Shown piece after piece: positions 11,194 to 23,536 of a DNA stretch of 64,000 nucleotides (position 1 is its first letter; every line of letters begins with the position of its first letter). The position numbers and the translations under genes are program-made. Below the pieces are notes generated by a model. It saw only the letters and a list, made by a program, of their open reading frames with translations. It made no database searches and was not told the origin of the DNA. Location of the stretch: the NCBI GenBank assembly GCA_028023455.1, contig JAQFVV010006203.1, positions 13,428,348 to 13,492,347 of the forward strand, written 5' to 3'. This DNA comes from Epiperipatus broadwayi (taxonomy: Eukaryota > Onychophora > Udeonychophora > Euonychophora > Peripatidae).

Positions 11194-12184
11194 ACAAAAG
11201 TATTTATCATATATAAATATTTGAAAAACAGGGACCCTTCACAAACCTGGAGCTTAATAGGACAATTTGAAAAAATAGCAGGGGCGTTTACAAATTTAAG
11301 TGCCATCTGTTAACAAATTATTTGATTACTTTTAAATTATTTACATTTAAAAAATGAAACATCCTAGACAATTTTATTATTCATTTTTGGTAATATACTC
11401 AGATGTGTTGATCGTAATTAAAAAGCAAATGGAATTCACGATTACTGTAAATGATTTACAGTTATCATTGATTCTTGTCACCCAGTCTTTAAACTCTTTT
11501 TCATGGATTTCAGGATATTATTTTCTTCAGAAATATAATATATAAATAGCATTTATATAAGATATTACCTTTTCTTTAGTAATTTATTGATCGACTTTTG
11601 GGCGAGATATGGTGTTTTTTTTTTTTTGTCTGTGGATATTCATTTATAAACTTTTTAAAGATAATTTTCTTTAATCTAACTCACGTACGAGAGTGAGTTC
11701 TAACCAATCACTTATCCTTTTCTCACCTTAAGTGCGAGATTTGTATTCAATCAATTAATTTAACTGATTTTCTTAATTGCAGTAATATACAGACTTTCAC
11801 ATGACCCTCAACTCTCCATTATGTCTGTGCTCATATACTCTATATATTACACATATTGATACAGGTATATAATAAGCCCGTATTTCAGTAATCAATAGCA
11901 GTAACTAATTGTTTATAATACCGTATACTGAATTGCCATAAAAATGATTCTTTAATTTGTTTATATAAGAAAAAAAAATTTTTTTTAAAATTTAAAACCA
12001 ACAATATAATTTTTATTTAATCACGCTGACTTCTTTTAAGACATCGATAATTTACTTTAATATCGATCATAATTGATTACAAAATTATATATTCATATTG
12101 ATAATCTTTTAATTGCACTTTTATATTTTAAAATTTTTTTTTTTAAACTGTAGACGGCGGTACGAGAGAATCTCTATATATATT
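11194..12184. promoter_or_regulatory. Shared divergent intergenic region
   Basis: Just under 1 kb separates the ATG of the minus-strand hydantoinase from the ATG of the plus-strand SRR1-like gene, so both promoters probably lie here. An AT-rich TATATA block sits about 20 bases upstream of the hydantoinase ATG, which is too close for a usual TATA box unless the leader is tiny. On the SRR1 side a T-tract ending CTGTAG at 12147-12153 looks like a 3' splice site, suggesting that part of the 5' UTR is spliced. An inverted match, ACTCACGTACGAGAGTGAGT near 11680-11699, could be a small regulatory palindrome. Confidence 0.5.
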
Positions 12185-12342
12185 ATGGCCGATGTTGATG
12201 GCTTCACGTTGGTCACTAACAGGCGAAAGGGAAAAAACAAGTCGCGGCTTTCACTTTCTCATTCGAAAATAATTTTAAATAGAAATTCCCTTTGCACTAG
12301 TATAGATAAAGAAGATGTTAAGCTTAAAGTGCTGGAATGCCA
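12185..12342 (+). CDS. SRRD: SRR1-like protein, coding exon 1
   Basis: The first ATG of the frame (ATTATGGCC context) opens MADVDGFTLVTNRRKGKNK, a short, basic, serine-rich leader typical of animal SRR1-like proteins. It continues 52 codons plus two bases (CA) to a perfect GTAAGT donor. Joined to exon 2, CA plus G gives a glutamine codon and the frame stays open. A possible acceptor (T-tract then CTGTAG at 12153) lies 31 bases upstream of the ATG, so the mature leader may begin at 12154. SRR1-family proteins (SRRD in human, SRR1 in Arabidopsis, Ber1 in yeast) are linked to circadian or light signalling and growth control; their biochemical activity is unclear. Confidence 0.85.
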
Positions 12343-15084
12343 GTAAGTTTATTTTTAAAAAATTATTTAATAAACCTCGTGTGTTTTCTATAAGAGCCTT
12401 AAAGTAGGCAGAAGATGTATTTTAATCACGTTACAGCGCATTATTAATTTATCTCTGTAATTAAAAAGTTAATTTGTTGATTTTATTTCGGTTAAACATA
12501 CATTTTACATTTAAAATAACACTTTTTTTCATCACAATATAAATGTTTCGCCGTTGAAAATTCTTGTCTTGATTTAAATCGTGACTCATATATAGGGTGA
12601 AGTAGGAATTACAGAATACTGATGATCTGCTGCCATTATGTTATTCAAAGTATTTTATCCAATGTTACATGAAAACTGAGATAAACTTTTAAACATTATA
12701 ACTTTCTCCATTTTCAAATTAAATTTATGTGTATAATTTAAACCAAAATGTAAATACTTTTTTTTATATATTATAAAGGTTAGGATAAACTTGAAACCCA
12801 TAATTTTACTAGTCCAAATTTATCCGAAATTTTTTTTAAAAAGTTTGCAAACTGTTTTAATTTAATCACTTTATATACAATTTAATGAAAATATTCACGA
12901 TTTTAATGCGTGAAAATGTTTTGAAAATTGATAAAAATTATCGTCTGGATCTTTCGGATAGATATTAGCCGATTGCAAAATCATTTAAACTATTTTTCTA
13001 AAGAAATTATAGATATTTGTCTATGATTGTATTTATTTATTATCCTTTTCATATTATTTTTGTCAACGGTAGTAGCAGCATATTTTTAATTTTTTAAAAA
13101 AAAAATTAATAATTGTGATTATTTAATTCTGAAAGTACAATAGACTTATTAAAAACTGTACTTGGAAATATTAAATTAGTATATATTAGCTTTATTTATT
13201 TTGATTTTGTATAATTTAGACGTATCAACGTATGTATATCTGAAGGTTTATGATAATGGCAATTTGTAGTTGTATGTTGAACTATTACTATGTTTTTTTT
13301 TTAAAAAATTCAAACATTAATTATAATTTTCCCCGAAAACTGGATGGTGCTCATTTTGATGACTCAGAAATGCGGACAAATTAATAAATCCGGATATATA
13401 AATAAATTTCCTTTATATAACACAACGAGCCATCCGTTTCACCGCAAATATAATAGACATTTAAGCCTTTAATTAAGATTGATGCAAATACTGCTTTCAA
13501 ATCATATATAACCTAATCACCAAGCACTTCCCCAGTCCAGAACATTTTCTTAGAATCGGGTATATATTTGGTATGACACTACAGACAATTAAATACTTTA
13601 TATGACAAATTTAATCTTGATTGATATCTATCATTATATATATATTAATATACATAAGTAACAAGTGTAATAATGCTCAAGGCCACATAATTACACAGAT
13701 TGAGGTTATTGATATTGGGATTGTCTAAGTGATGATTAATTTCTAAGAATTTATTAATATACATAGATATTGTTACACCTTTTGAATATATATTTTTTCT
13801 ATCTTTTAAATCTATTCACAGTTACTTCATTCCCACTATTCATAAATACAGTAATAATAAAAAATTAGTAATAATTAATATATGAGTAACAATCAGCATA
13901 GAAAATATATATTTCATAATATTAATGATTACTACAACAACAAAAAAAACTACTTAAGACAATAAAAAAAATATTTTGTTATAATGAAATTCTTTTTCAT
14001 TATTGAGGCTTCTGATTTACATATATAGAATTAAAAGGTCTTACCACAGCTTCTTGAATAATTCAGAGAACTTTTGATCATAGATATACTTTTATATCAT
14101 AGTCCATAATTCTGTAAATGTTGTATAATGTGCTTCTCTTCAATCCCAGTTAAAATGAAATTATTAGATATTGTTGGTTCAGCATGTATTTTTTTTGTGT
14201 GTTAAGTTTTAGCTTCTTTGTGTCAGTCCTATTTCATTGATTGGCTTGATAACTGTAGGCAAGCAGATAAGAACTATATATTAATGCATCATCATTTCTG
14301 GATGAACAACTAGCATTATTTTATCATTGAATGAGCTACATAGTTCAGGCTGTAACTGGAGCATTTATTGTGGTTTTAACATGTCTTTGGTAGTTTCCAT
14401 CCTACAGAAATTTGTATTTAATAAGTTTAGTAATTTGTTTGTTTTTAAAATTACATATTCATGTTAAAATATATTTATTTTAACTACTTCTATATTTTAT
14501 AAAATAATTTCCCTGCCTCTGGGGTTAGTGTAATATAGAATATGTCATGCTTGCTTAAATTATATAATTACAGAACATTAGCTTGGGTTTTTACTAACAG
14601 CTGAATGTATTTGGAAAAATATAAAATTTGAATTTTTCCAAAATGATTAAAAATTTAATTAAATGATGGAAAATTTACAGCATACATATATGTTATGTAT
14701 GAGTGATTTTTTTTTATGTATATGTTTTTCATATATTTTTTTTTTTTTTACAAAAGCTGCGGAAAGGAATTTGCTGTCAACTGAAAGGAAATCTTTTAAT
14801 TCCTCTTTGAGATCTCAAAAGGAGAGCAAATTCCTATTGTTATCTTCATCTATTTCTGCCACTGTAGCTGCTGTTATTATTTGATTAATACATAACATTG
14901 GCTTTCTCTGAGTTTGAAATCATAAAATACCATGGCCTTTCTTAGTTTCTGGATATAATTGAGTTTGTGTGCAGACAGATTAATATTTGTATTAATGATC
15001 TTTTTTTTATTTCTAATTGCTAAACTAAAAGTTATAAAATCGTCGGCCAAGATAGTAATTGGCAGTTAAAGGTGAAATTTGAAG

Positions 15085-15590
15085 ATGACTTTTTATTTAG
15101 CTACCTATAACTGCAGATTATTTTCAAGTGAAAAAAATATTTCATGAATTGGATGAAGAGCTGTCTAATATAAAATGGAGAAGTGATTGGATTTTGTGAA
15201 ATTAAAAGAAAGAATGAAGAGACACTTAATTTGAATGTACTCTTTGATAAAAGCACTAATATTGGAAGCACAAGTGGAATGGGATTTATCATATATAAAA
15301 AATGGAATAATATTGTGACCATTGATAATATATCAGAATGGCCAGATTAGTTATTCAACTTAATGTAAGATACCAAATGCAAATAATTTAGGTTTTTGCA
15401 CCAACAAGTTCTTGCTGTAATGAAAAAGTAGACAAAATATAGATGTTCAAAATGCTTTTATCAGATCAAATAACATTTTGAAATTGTCATGGAAAAATTG
15501 GGAAACAGTTGAAAGATGAAAACAGTGTGGATAAATTTTCTATGGTGACAGAAATGAAAGAACACAGATCTGGAAATAATTGAATAGTCC
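15085..15590 (+). pseudogene. RTE-like LINE fragment, endonuclease domain
   Basis: The plus-strand translation is broken but colinear with an RTE-type apurinic endonuclease. After a degraded N-terminal strand comes DVIGFCEIKRK-like sequence around 15185-15215, then GMGFIIYKKWNN near 15280-15310. A segment resembling the MGDFNAKIG box with a downstream GDRNER-like stretch follows near 15480-15570. The same family's connector and early reverse transcriptase resume at 16840, so 15590-16840 probably interrupts one element. Stops and shifts rule out function. Confidence 0.6.
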
Positions 15591-15696
15591 CCAAAATTTC
15601 ACACAAAAAGGCCACGGTGTTTGCAAACTGTTCTCGAGATGAATTTCTATTTTCTTTATTATTAAAGTCTTCTTCAAGAAATGTGACAAGAATAGT

Positions 15697-15917
15697 TCAA
15701 AAAGTCACATTTTCGGATTCTATTTTAATCATCTTTTTGCATAAATCGGCAATTATTTTTGCAGCTTGTTTAAAACTCTCATGGATAGCCTTAATTACAT
15801 CCTGAAATATACCTGTGGTGGTAGTACAATTTTTTGAAGCCTCTACAATCTCCGAACACACTGACTGATCATTGTTAATATTGAGTTGCTTCAAAACAGT
15901 CGTTTCTCTAGAATTTG
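15697..15917 (-). CDS. Unassigned terminal-exon candidate
   Basis: On the minus strand an acceptor (CTATTTTTACAG, plus coordinates 15918-15929) opens a frame of 73 codons ending in TGA at 15697. The peptide contains SVCSEIVEASKNC, GIFQDVIKAIHESFKQAAK and IIADLCKKMIKIESE: helical, lysine-rich and without a family I recognise. It lies between two halves of a plus-strand RTE copy. It may belong to a later insertion, a nested minus-strand gene, or be chance. I found no partner exon. Confidence 0.25.
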
Positions 15918-16156
15918 CTGTAAAAATAGAGGTGATTAGTGTATAAAATTGATGTATATTTATTATTTTTATAAATTGCTTTACAGTTTATAAATTGAAT
16001 TTTCCAAAGAAATGAGAGATAAAGTCATCACAATGGTTTTCCTTTTTTAACTCATAGCAAAATAGTTTTTTGAAAATAAAATATCAACCTGTAAATAATT
16101 TTTGCATTTTGTTTTGATTTTAAACAAATTATATAATTCTATAAACTAAATTTTTT

Positions 16157-16351
16157 TTCACATGATCTCCATTTCATATGCTTACACATGCTATTAATAA
16201 GATACCAAATTCTCCATACAGTCGTGCTATCAAGTGCAAGCCTTTATAATCAGTGGAGGCACTAGATAGGATTTTATGCACAAACCTTCCTGCATCTATT
16301 GTTTACAAAGGCTTACACTTGATGGCACTCTGTAAGGAGAGTTTGGTATTC
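16157..16351. mobile_element. Hairpin element family A, copy 1
   Basis: This is the shortest and most diverged copy. It begins with the leader CACATGATCTCC (the other copies read ACATGATCACC/T). A terminal arm CCAAATTCTCCATACAG (16205 on) is inverted at 16330-16346, where GGAGAGTTTGG faces it. The core ATTTTATGCACAAACCTTC is shared with the other copies. A 9-base repeat AAATTTTTT (16148-16156 and 16352-16360) may be the target duplication, but it is low complexity. Read on the minus strand, the leader ends in a run of eight A residues. The two TA dinucleotides around the palindrome would instead fit a Tc1/mariner-type MITE. Confidence 0.6.
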
Positions 16352-16839
16352 AAATTTTTTGATGTTAAATGATATGTTTAAAGATTAATCTATATATATT
16401 ACTGCTTTCATTAAATCTTTTAAACAGAAAAGATATTTCATTACCTTTTCTGATAATCTATTGAAAGGGAAATCTTAAGATCTTAGAAAAAGTACTGTGC
16501 TATCATTACTAAATTTAGCCTATTAAGAAATATCCTACTTTACAAAGCATGAAAATTGTTAGTAACTTAATAATAAATTGTGAGATTCATGTTATGCAAA
16601 AATAAGATAGAATCACCCAAATGAAGATACATCAGAAGTGGAGAGTTAACAGAAAATATGTATTTCAAAATTATAATGTTCTTAATAGGTTAGATACAGG
16701 AAATCATTGATTAATGAGATGTACGATGCATGTTAAAGCAAAACTCGACAAAGTATTAAAAAAGATAGTTTTAACAGTTGATATTCTTAATTTTCAGAAG
16801 CACTTCAGTGAATTTAAATTAGAACTTTTCTAATTATTT

Positions 16840-17450
16840 TAAAATATTAAAAATTTTGAAAATGTTTCAAACTTATCTAAAATCAATAAAAAGATAATTG
16901 ATATTTTACTAAGAATGGCAACAAACAACAGTAAATTTTTAACTGAGACAAAAGGATATTTGAAGAAAAGTATGAATGTGAAAATATTTAAAAATGATCC
17001 ATTAAGAAGAATAAAATATTTAGAATTCTGTAAAATAATATTAAAGAGACTTAATGATATAAGAAAATATAATTGATAATTGAAAAAGAAAACTATAGAA
17101 GTGAATAAAAATTTCAAAAATATAAAACATTTTGGTATTGAAAGAAAAGTAATTTCAACAATAAGAATAAAAGATGGAATTATTACTAAAAAGAGGGATG
17201 ACATCAAAAGATGAAAACAGCAAATTAACCACTATAATTACTACAATTTCTGAGTTATAAGCATTTTAAATGAAGTGGTGAGGCATGCAATTGAATCTAT
17301 AAAGAAAGTATATGCTTTAGGAAATGATGGAAATATTATTGATGTCTTAAAAGAAGCAGATGAAGTAGAAAAAATTCTGGCAATATTATATACCAAATAT
17401 CCAAATGATAAGATGTACCAAGTAATTGAAAGAAAGCTGTAATAATATTG
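16840..17450 (+). pseudogene. RTE-like LINE fragment, connector and early RT
   Basis: Plus-strand peptides match the linker of RTE-type ORF2 in order. They are NNSKFLTETKGYLKK with DPLRRIKYLEFCK and DIRKYN (16920-17080), then GIERKVISTIRIKDGII (17135-17185), then EVVRHAIESIKK and LGNDGNIIDVLKEADEVEK (17270-17375). The last matches the RTE pattern before the reverse transcriptase fingers (KAPGDDGITIDLLK in my memory of the family). The frame contains stops and drifts after 17450. It continues the element whose endonuclease is at 15085-15590. Confidence 0.7.
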
Positions 17451-17599
17451 ATATTTAAACACGGAAAGACCATTCTACAGTGGATCACTAATGGTTGAAA
17501 ATGATAATGATTTTTTTTGAAGGAAAGTACTTTAAATCTAACTATATTAGATGTTATCAAATAGAATTGATTTTTTAATGATCATGTGGATATTATTTC

Positions 17600-18460
17600 T
17601 TCAGAATGGTCATTTTTTGCTGCTGTTGTACTTTTTCATGATATTCAAAGACCATGTCCATTGTTGTGATAATGGAGACCATTTACATCTTTCTGGTTAT
17701 CCTACTCTTTCACAATCAACCTATTCAACATTGTATACTTTTCTATTGAATTAAATCATGAGATGGCCAAAACTGGACACTTTCAATCAGGTTATTTTTG
17801 TTTCAAATGAGAATTCATGTTTAATCAGATAAAGTATTCATTTAGTAATTTTCCTTGTCTATGGAATTTTCATAAATTATTATTAATACCACAATTTAAA
17901 AGCATCAATATTTTTCATGTTCATCTTCAGTATCCAATTTTTATATCTATAAAGAATAATAGGAAACACCCTAAATTAAATAAATCTGATATTCCTACAC
18001 CTAAAAAAAATGTATACATTTTTCATTACATTTCTGGCTAGTTATAGTCTAAGATTAGTCATTTTACTATTCGATCCTTTGCTGTAGAAGAATAAGCTTC
18101 AGGAGACAAAAGCTGTCAATTCTTTCTCCATCCCATTATCAATTTTTGAAGTCTGTTGCTAACAATCTTGTATAACTTTTATCTACTTTGTAATAGTATC
18201 TCCTTTTTTTTTTTTTTCAGCTATAAATATGATATCATTTCCTTAGTCTAAGATGTTGATGTTTCATTTGCCAATTTTGAATCCACATTTATCTTTGTTT
18301 ATTCTTTCTGTCCTAAGTTGGATAATAATATATAGTTGTCTCACTTATTTGCCAATGTGAAAAAGTCTATCTACTGTAGCTTATTTTAATTGTAGATTCT
18401 AATTCTTTATAGAATTTTTTTATAAGAACAATGAAATATTATAATACATTTATTTTTAAA
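17600..18460 (-). pseudogene. Reversed LINE fragment, RT palm to C-terminal tail
   Basis: The minus-strand translation carries typical LINE C-terminal landmarks. Around 17890-17950 is NWILKMNMKNIDAFKLW, equivalent to the widespread SWTLKK...IDAFELW segment. It is followed by FMKIP and, further on, SSFGHLM, equivalent to FGHLMRR. Upstream on the minus strand, near 18210-18320, DKCGFKIGK and GNDIIFIAE correspond to the region around the catalytic YADD box, with Y-A-D-D degraded to GND. It lies tail to tail with the plus-strand RTE piece ending near 17450, implying an inverted insertion or rearrangement. Confidence 0.55.
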
Positions 18461-18599
18461 TGAATCAAAAATCTTGAAATCAAATGAAACACATAGTGGG
18501 CATTTTTTGATATTCCTCTATCTTTTTAATTATCTAATAAATATATATATATACAAAACAAACTACATGTAAACTTCATTATAAATTTTGATTTATTAT

Positions 18600-20160
18600 A
18601 TGAACTATAATAAAGTACAAAAAATATTCCAACATTTCGACTATATTCTTTTATAGTCTTTATCAAGGAACAACTAAAAAAAGTTCATAAAAAACAAAAA
18701 TATAAATGCAAATATTCCACAATAATCCAATACATATAACAAATACAAATAACTCTTACCTTAAGTCTTCTAACAAACTTAAATTTTCATTACATTCGTT
18801 TCTTAAATATCTTTCTTAAAATAACCCCCTATAATTATTTAATTAAAGCCTACTATTTTCTTTTTCTTTTTTCAATTAACAACTTATCCATTACAAGTTT
18901 TATTTTATTAATATAAATTCCTTTTATAATTCTTTCATAATATGATCTAATACATGCTAATGATTCTGTTTTAAAATCTTTATGTTTAAATTTAGTCATA
19001 TGACCATAAACTGCAGAATTTTTATCATTTAAATGTCTTTGTAGTTTCAACATATGACATTTCTTTATTATCTTTAAAACAATCTAAACATTTTATAATA
19101 TAAACCAAATTCATGACTTCTAAATTATAATCATTATCATTATTAATTAACAAATTTAAACTTTTTTTCTTTTATAAACAGGATAAATAATAACATGCTT
19201 TTTTTATTAATCACATCAACCTTTTGAAACATTAAAACCATAAATTATATTACTATTCTTATTATCATTCTTATTTAATCTTATCCTATTATTCATCCCT
19301 AGGATAATTATAAAACAAACATTCATATTTTATATTAATTTCATTTTTTAATAAATCTTCATTTGAACATAATTTAATTGTCTTGTGAATCCTATTATTA
19401 ATAACATTTATTTTACTATAACTATTAATATCTGAAATTTAATAGACCAAAAAATGTTATTTCTTCCATAAATAGAATTTTCAGTTTCTATCCTATTATT
19501 ATTATTTATTTGTTTAATTCTAACATCCGTATATTCAATAATATTAACATTTTCTTTTTCCATATTAAATTTAATTTTATCCTCTTTACTATTAATATAT
19601 TTCAAAAAATTAATCTGCTTTTCTCTTGTTTCCATTAAACATCAAAAAATAATCATCCTCATACCTTACATAAAACATTGGCCTATTATTATTACAAACA
19701 AAATATTCTTTTTCAAAATTATACATGTACACCTCTGCTAAAAATCCACAAACTATTTCCCATACTTAAACTCTCTTTTTGTTTATCAAAACTGTTTCCA
19801 TACTTAAAAATAACATCCTTACAATAAATGACCAAAAATTCATATAATTGAAAACTATTTTTAATTTAATTTCCTTATCCCATATATATACTATAATCTT
19901 ATTAATAGCAACTTCCGGATAAATATTAGTATACATACTAACAATATCTAATTTTACAAAATACACATTCTTAAAATTTTTATTTTCCAAAAATTCAATT
20001 TATTAACAAACTGTCTACAATTAATAGCATTATTTTCATCATATAAAGTTATATATTTTTTAAAAACCTTTCTATAAATCCATTTCGAAATATTTTTATA
20101 ATAAGTATTATAACTACTAATAATTTTTAAAGTAGAAGACTGTTTGTTTATTATTGATTT
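18600..20160 (-). mobile_element. Penelope-like element, degenerate
   Basis: Read on the minus strand, 20160 to 19640 is a Penelope-type reverse transcriptase. It contains ISKWIYRKVFKKYITLYDEN, then FVKLDIVSMYTNIYPEVAI (motif A region, near 19940), then a membrane-like stretch and MFYVRYEDDYFLMF near 19660 with the YxDD catalytic pair intact. Near 19115-19050 NLVYIIKCLDC and then MSYVE mark a degraded GIY-YIG endonuclease. RHLNDKNSAVYGHMTKFKH and ACIRSYYERIIKGIYI (19040-18910) match the rest of that domain. Several stops and frameshifts inactivate it. A hammerhead-like motif typical of Penelope flanks lies just beyond the 3' end. No intron or telomere context was seen. Confidence 0.75.
18622..18672 (-). 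ncRNA. Hammerhead ribozyme-like motif of Penelope element
   Basis: On the minus strand the order is CTTGATAA, a helix GACTATA pairing with TATAGTC across AAAGAA, then GAAA and TGTTGG. The hammerhead core is CUGAUGA, stem II, GAAA, stem III. Here stem II and GAAA are intact while the first box has two changes, so cleavage is unlikely. Penelope-like elements are known to carry minimal hammerheads in their terminal repeats, and this lies immediately downstream of the Penelope coding remnant, which supports the call. Confidence 0.6.
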
Positions 20161-20640
20161 AATTTATGTAACAGATATCAACAATGATGTCTCAGGTTCT
20201 ATTTCAATTTGAAGACTAATTTTTTCTAGCTGAAAGATTTTCAAAATAATCTTTCTAACATGATAAGCTTACCCTCTCTCCCTTATTTTTTAATATAAGA
20301 ATATAAATTGATTTTTTCTAATTCATAGGCCATTGAATAGTTTTCAAATTAATTAGATTATTTGGTTGCTACTTTTATTGATTTCTCTCTCTCTCTCATG
20401 CAAAAATTTCTGATACAGAGTAATCAATCCTTTGCAGTGATTTGAAAGCCAATCTAATCTCATCAATTTTTGAAGGTTTTTTAGTCAAAATTATTTTAGT
20501 CGATGTCTTTGTGATATAGTTTCTCTATATTTTTTCACTTGATTTTGAATTTTATTAGTTCATTTGTAATCTATCCTTTGGCATTTTTCAGTTAATCTTT
20601 TTATGGTTGCAACTTTCAATCTTATGAATCTATAAAAAAA
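20160..20640 (-). pseudogene. Possible LINE connector fragment
   Basis: The minus-strand translation gives KDYFENLSARKN near 20230-20270, with further broken frames up to about 20640. The first resembles the W-x-EYFENLL segment that precedes the reverse transcriptase in RTE/CR1-type LINEs. The frame is badly broken and the call rests on one short motif plus its position among other LINE debris. Confidence 0.3.
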
Positions 20641-23536
20641 AATCTTAATTCTAAGCTTATTTTCAATGTTGATACAAATATTGTTATAACATTAGTATTT
20701 GTCTTTTTGGAATTTCCTTTTCAGTTCCCTTAAAAGATCGTCATTTTTTTTATTTTGGCCTTTCTTCTGGTATTCATTTTGATTTTTTTTTTACTCAAAT
20801 TTTTTTTTCAGATTTCTCTTAAGATTGCTAGATCTCAGTAAATAAGTAATAATTGTATTTTGGACTATATGTTCATATTATAATATATTACTTATTATTT
20901 AAGTAATACTTTGGGTGCATTTTAAAATTATAATTGCAATTTGTAATGTTATAATTGACTATTTATTAATCTGCAATTCAGAACAGGTTATATTTACCTG
21001 TTTAAAGAGGTTTATTTAAACTTCTTTCCTATCAATAATTCAATCTCTGTGGTCAAGTTGCAATCTTTAGTGTCTATATAAAATATATGAGACCATTAAC
21101 AGAGATAATTCCACCTCTATTGCTAAAAGGAGATTGCCTTGACAACAGTTTGAAATTCTTGATTGTTATCTATATTGGGATTGTCTAAGTATTGACTGGT
21201 TTTTAATGATGTATTATATAAACATTTTAGTAAATTCTGTATTTAATAGGATTGGCTTCTGTAATAATACATTCTCTATGAAATTTGTTCAATGTTTGTG
21301 TTTCAGAAGAAATTGACATCACACAAATAAGCATAATGTTGTCATCTAAATGTTAATGGATAAAACTGAAAATTATTAACTTGGTATTCTCATTTTGTAT
21401 ATCTTTTTTTTTTTTTAAATCTCTTCCAGTTTTGGAAATTAAATAGCTAAATATAGTTCCAAAACCTGACAAATTGAAATACAAATTAGCTCATAATCTT
21501 ATTCTTTTTAATTAAAAAAAAAAAAAAAATCTCCAGTTTCTGTGCAAGATTCCACAAATTTTTAAATAATATAATGGAATTATTAGTAGATACTGACAAA
21601 TTGATTCCTGATGAATAGGCTGATTGAAGGAACATTTATTATTTGAGTATCATGAATCACATTTTTAAAAAATAAACTTTGTAAATATATTTTCCAATAT
21701 GCCAGCAGTCACTTTTCCAATTTGGAATGCCATATATGACCTTGTTTTTTAAATAAAATTTCAATTTATGTTGAAAGCACATTTTATTCTTCTTATTGCC
21801 TTTTCTGAATTTGGTGTGCATTATTTATCTGTAAAAAAGTGTTTTCTAAGCATAATGTTTAAAGTTTTACATAAAAGTTATTTTAAAAAAAAGATTATCA
21901 GTTAGAGTGTATTTAATTGTGATGAAAGGCTGATATTTGACTTCTTTTTTCAAAAATAAAAATAAAGTGCAGTTAAAAACAATTTTTTCATTCTTATTGT
22001 TTTAGTAAATGTGTCCCTTCAATTTATTATTAATAATTTTTTTTCTTTCTAAATTTTATTTATGCATGTTATACAAATAAAAAGGCATCTGTGTTATATA
22101 TATATATGCATGTTCAATTAAAAGTACTGCCGTACATTTTATTTTAATTAAATTTTATCAAGAAAATGTATGAGATTATATGCAATCTGTGTGCGGGGAG
22201 GGAGTTTGGAACAAAATATAGCAGTTATCGTAATTCCATTGTATCACTTCCACTCTTAACCCCAGAATCTCTAGAAATGAGTTTGTGATGTTTATACAAA
22301 CCAATATATGAACAAACAAATATGTTTTATTATAGAAACTTTTGATCCATTTTTCTGTTTGTTTAATATTTTGCAATCCTGTTTTTTTTTCCTGAAATAC
22401 TTCTATTCTATATCTAATTGTAGTTCTCTAATATATTCTATTCTCTGCCATATCTTCCCAGTGGAAACAATCAATATTACACTCCCTTAGAATGTATAAG
22501 ATAATCTTTATAATATAAACGGGGTCTAACTGTCACACATGTTCAAATTAGTCATTAAACGTTCTTTTAGGAAGTCCTGTATTGTTCATTTGTTTTACAT
22601 GTCCAATCCAATGGTGTGATTGTACAATAGTAAACTACAATAATCACATCCAGAAAATTGAAAAATGTATTGATTGATTTTATGATCTTGCCATTACATT
22701 TTTAGAATTTTACGGAGCATCCTTAAAGGAAATTTGTCTAATGCTTTTTATTGCATTGATAGTGTCCACATCTCACTTTCATACAATAAATTAGGCATAA
22801 TAACAGTTCTATATATAGATGACTTAGTAACAGTAGTTATTTCCCTGTGACAAAGTACCTATTTTTTAACTTTTTAAAGCAGCATAGCACATTAATGTCT
22901 GTGTTACACATTTAAGTTTACCTTTCTATTTATAAAACTATTGAAGGTATTTAAATTGATTTAAACTCTTGAGTCATTGGATTTTTGATCTGTCATTGGC
23001 TGAAAGGGAAGTTTTTTGAGTATTAATTAGTAAACCAAAGTCTTTATATGTTGCATTCAAAACATTCTGTAAATTGTCATTTGAACTGGCAAAATAAGTC
23101 ATCAGTGTACTGTAAATCCAGATCCAAGAAATTGAAGTTCTTGTTGCTTTTAATCAATTCAGATTAAAAATTTCATTGAGAAATCTTAATCCCTGATTTA
23201 TTAAGTTATCTATAAACAGTTCCAAAGATTATTGTCATAAAAATTGAAAACAATATTGGAGCAAGAAAACATCATTATTTAATACCAGTTTTCATTTCAA
23301 ATAGCTCAGATACTCCGCCTCTAGTAAGAATATTAATTCGCATCTCATTAAATAGAAACAATGTAATACGATTAAATTTGTAGGACAATCAAACTAATTT
23401 TAGATTGTTCAATTGAGTCAAATGTCTTGACCAAATCACTGAGAGCAGTATATAAATTACTCTTTTGTTTCCAATATTTTTTTGTAATGGATAATAATGG
23501 CAATCTTCAGTAATTTCTGCAGTCATCTTCTATAGC

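Noticed and set aside
16839-17207. 122-codon minus-strand hydrophobic frame
   Set aside because: It is the antisense shadow of the RTE connector on the plus strand. Phe/Leu/Ile richness is expected from the complement of A-rich coding.
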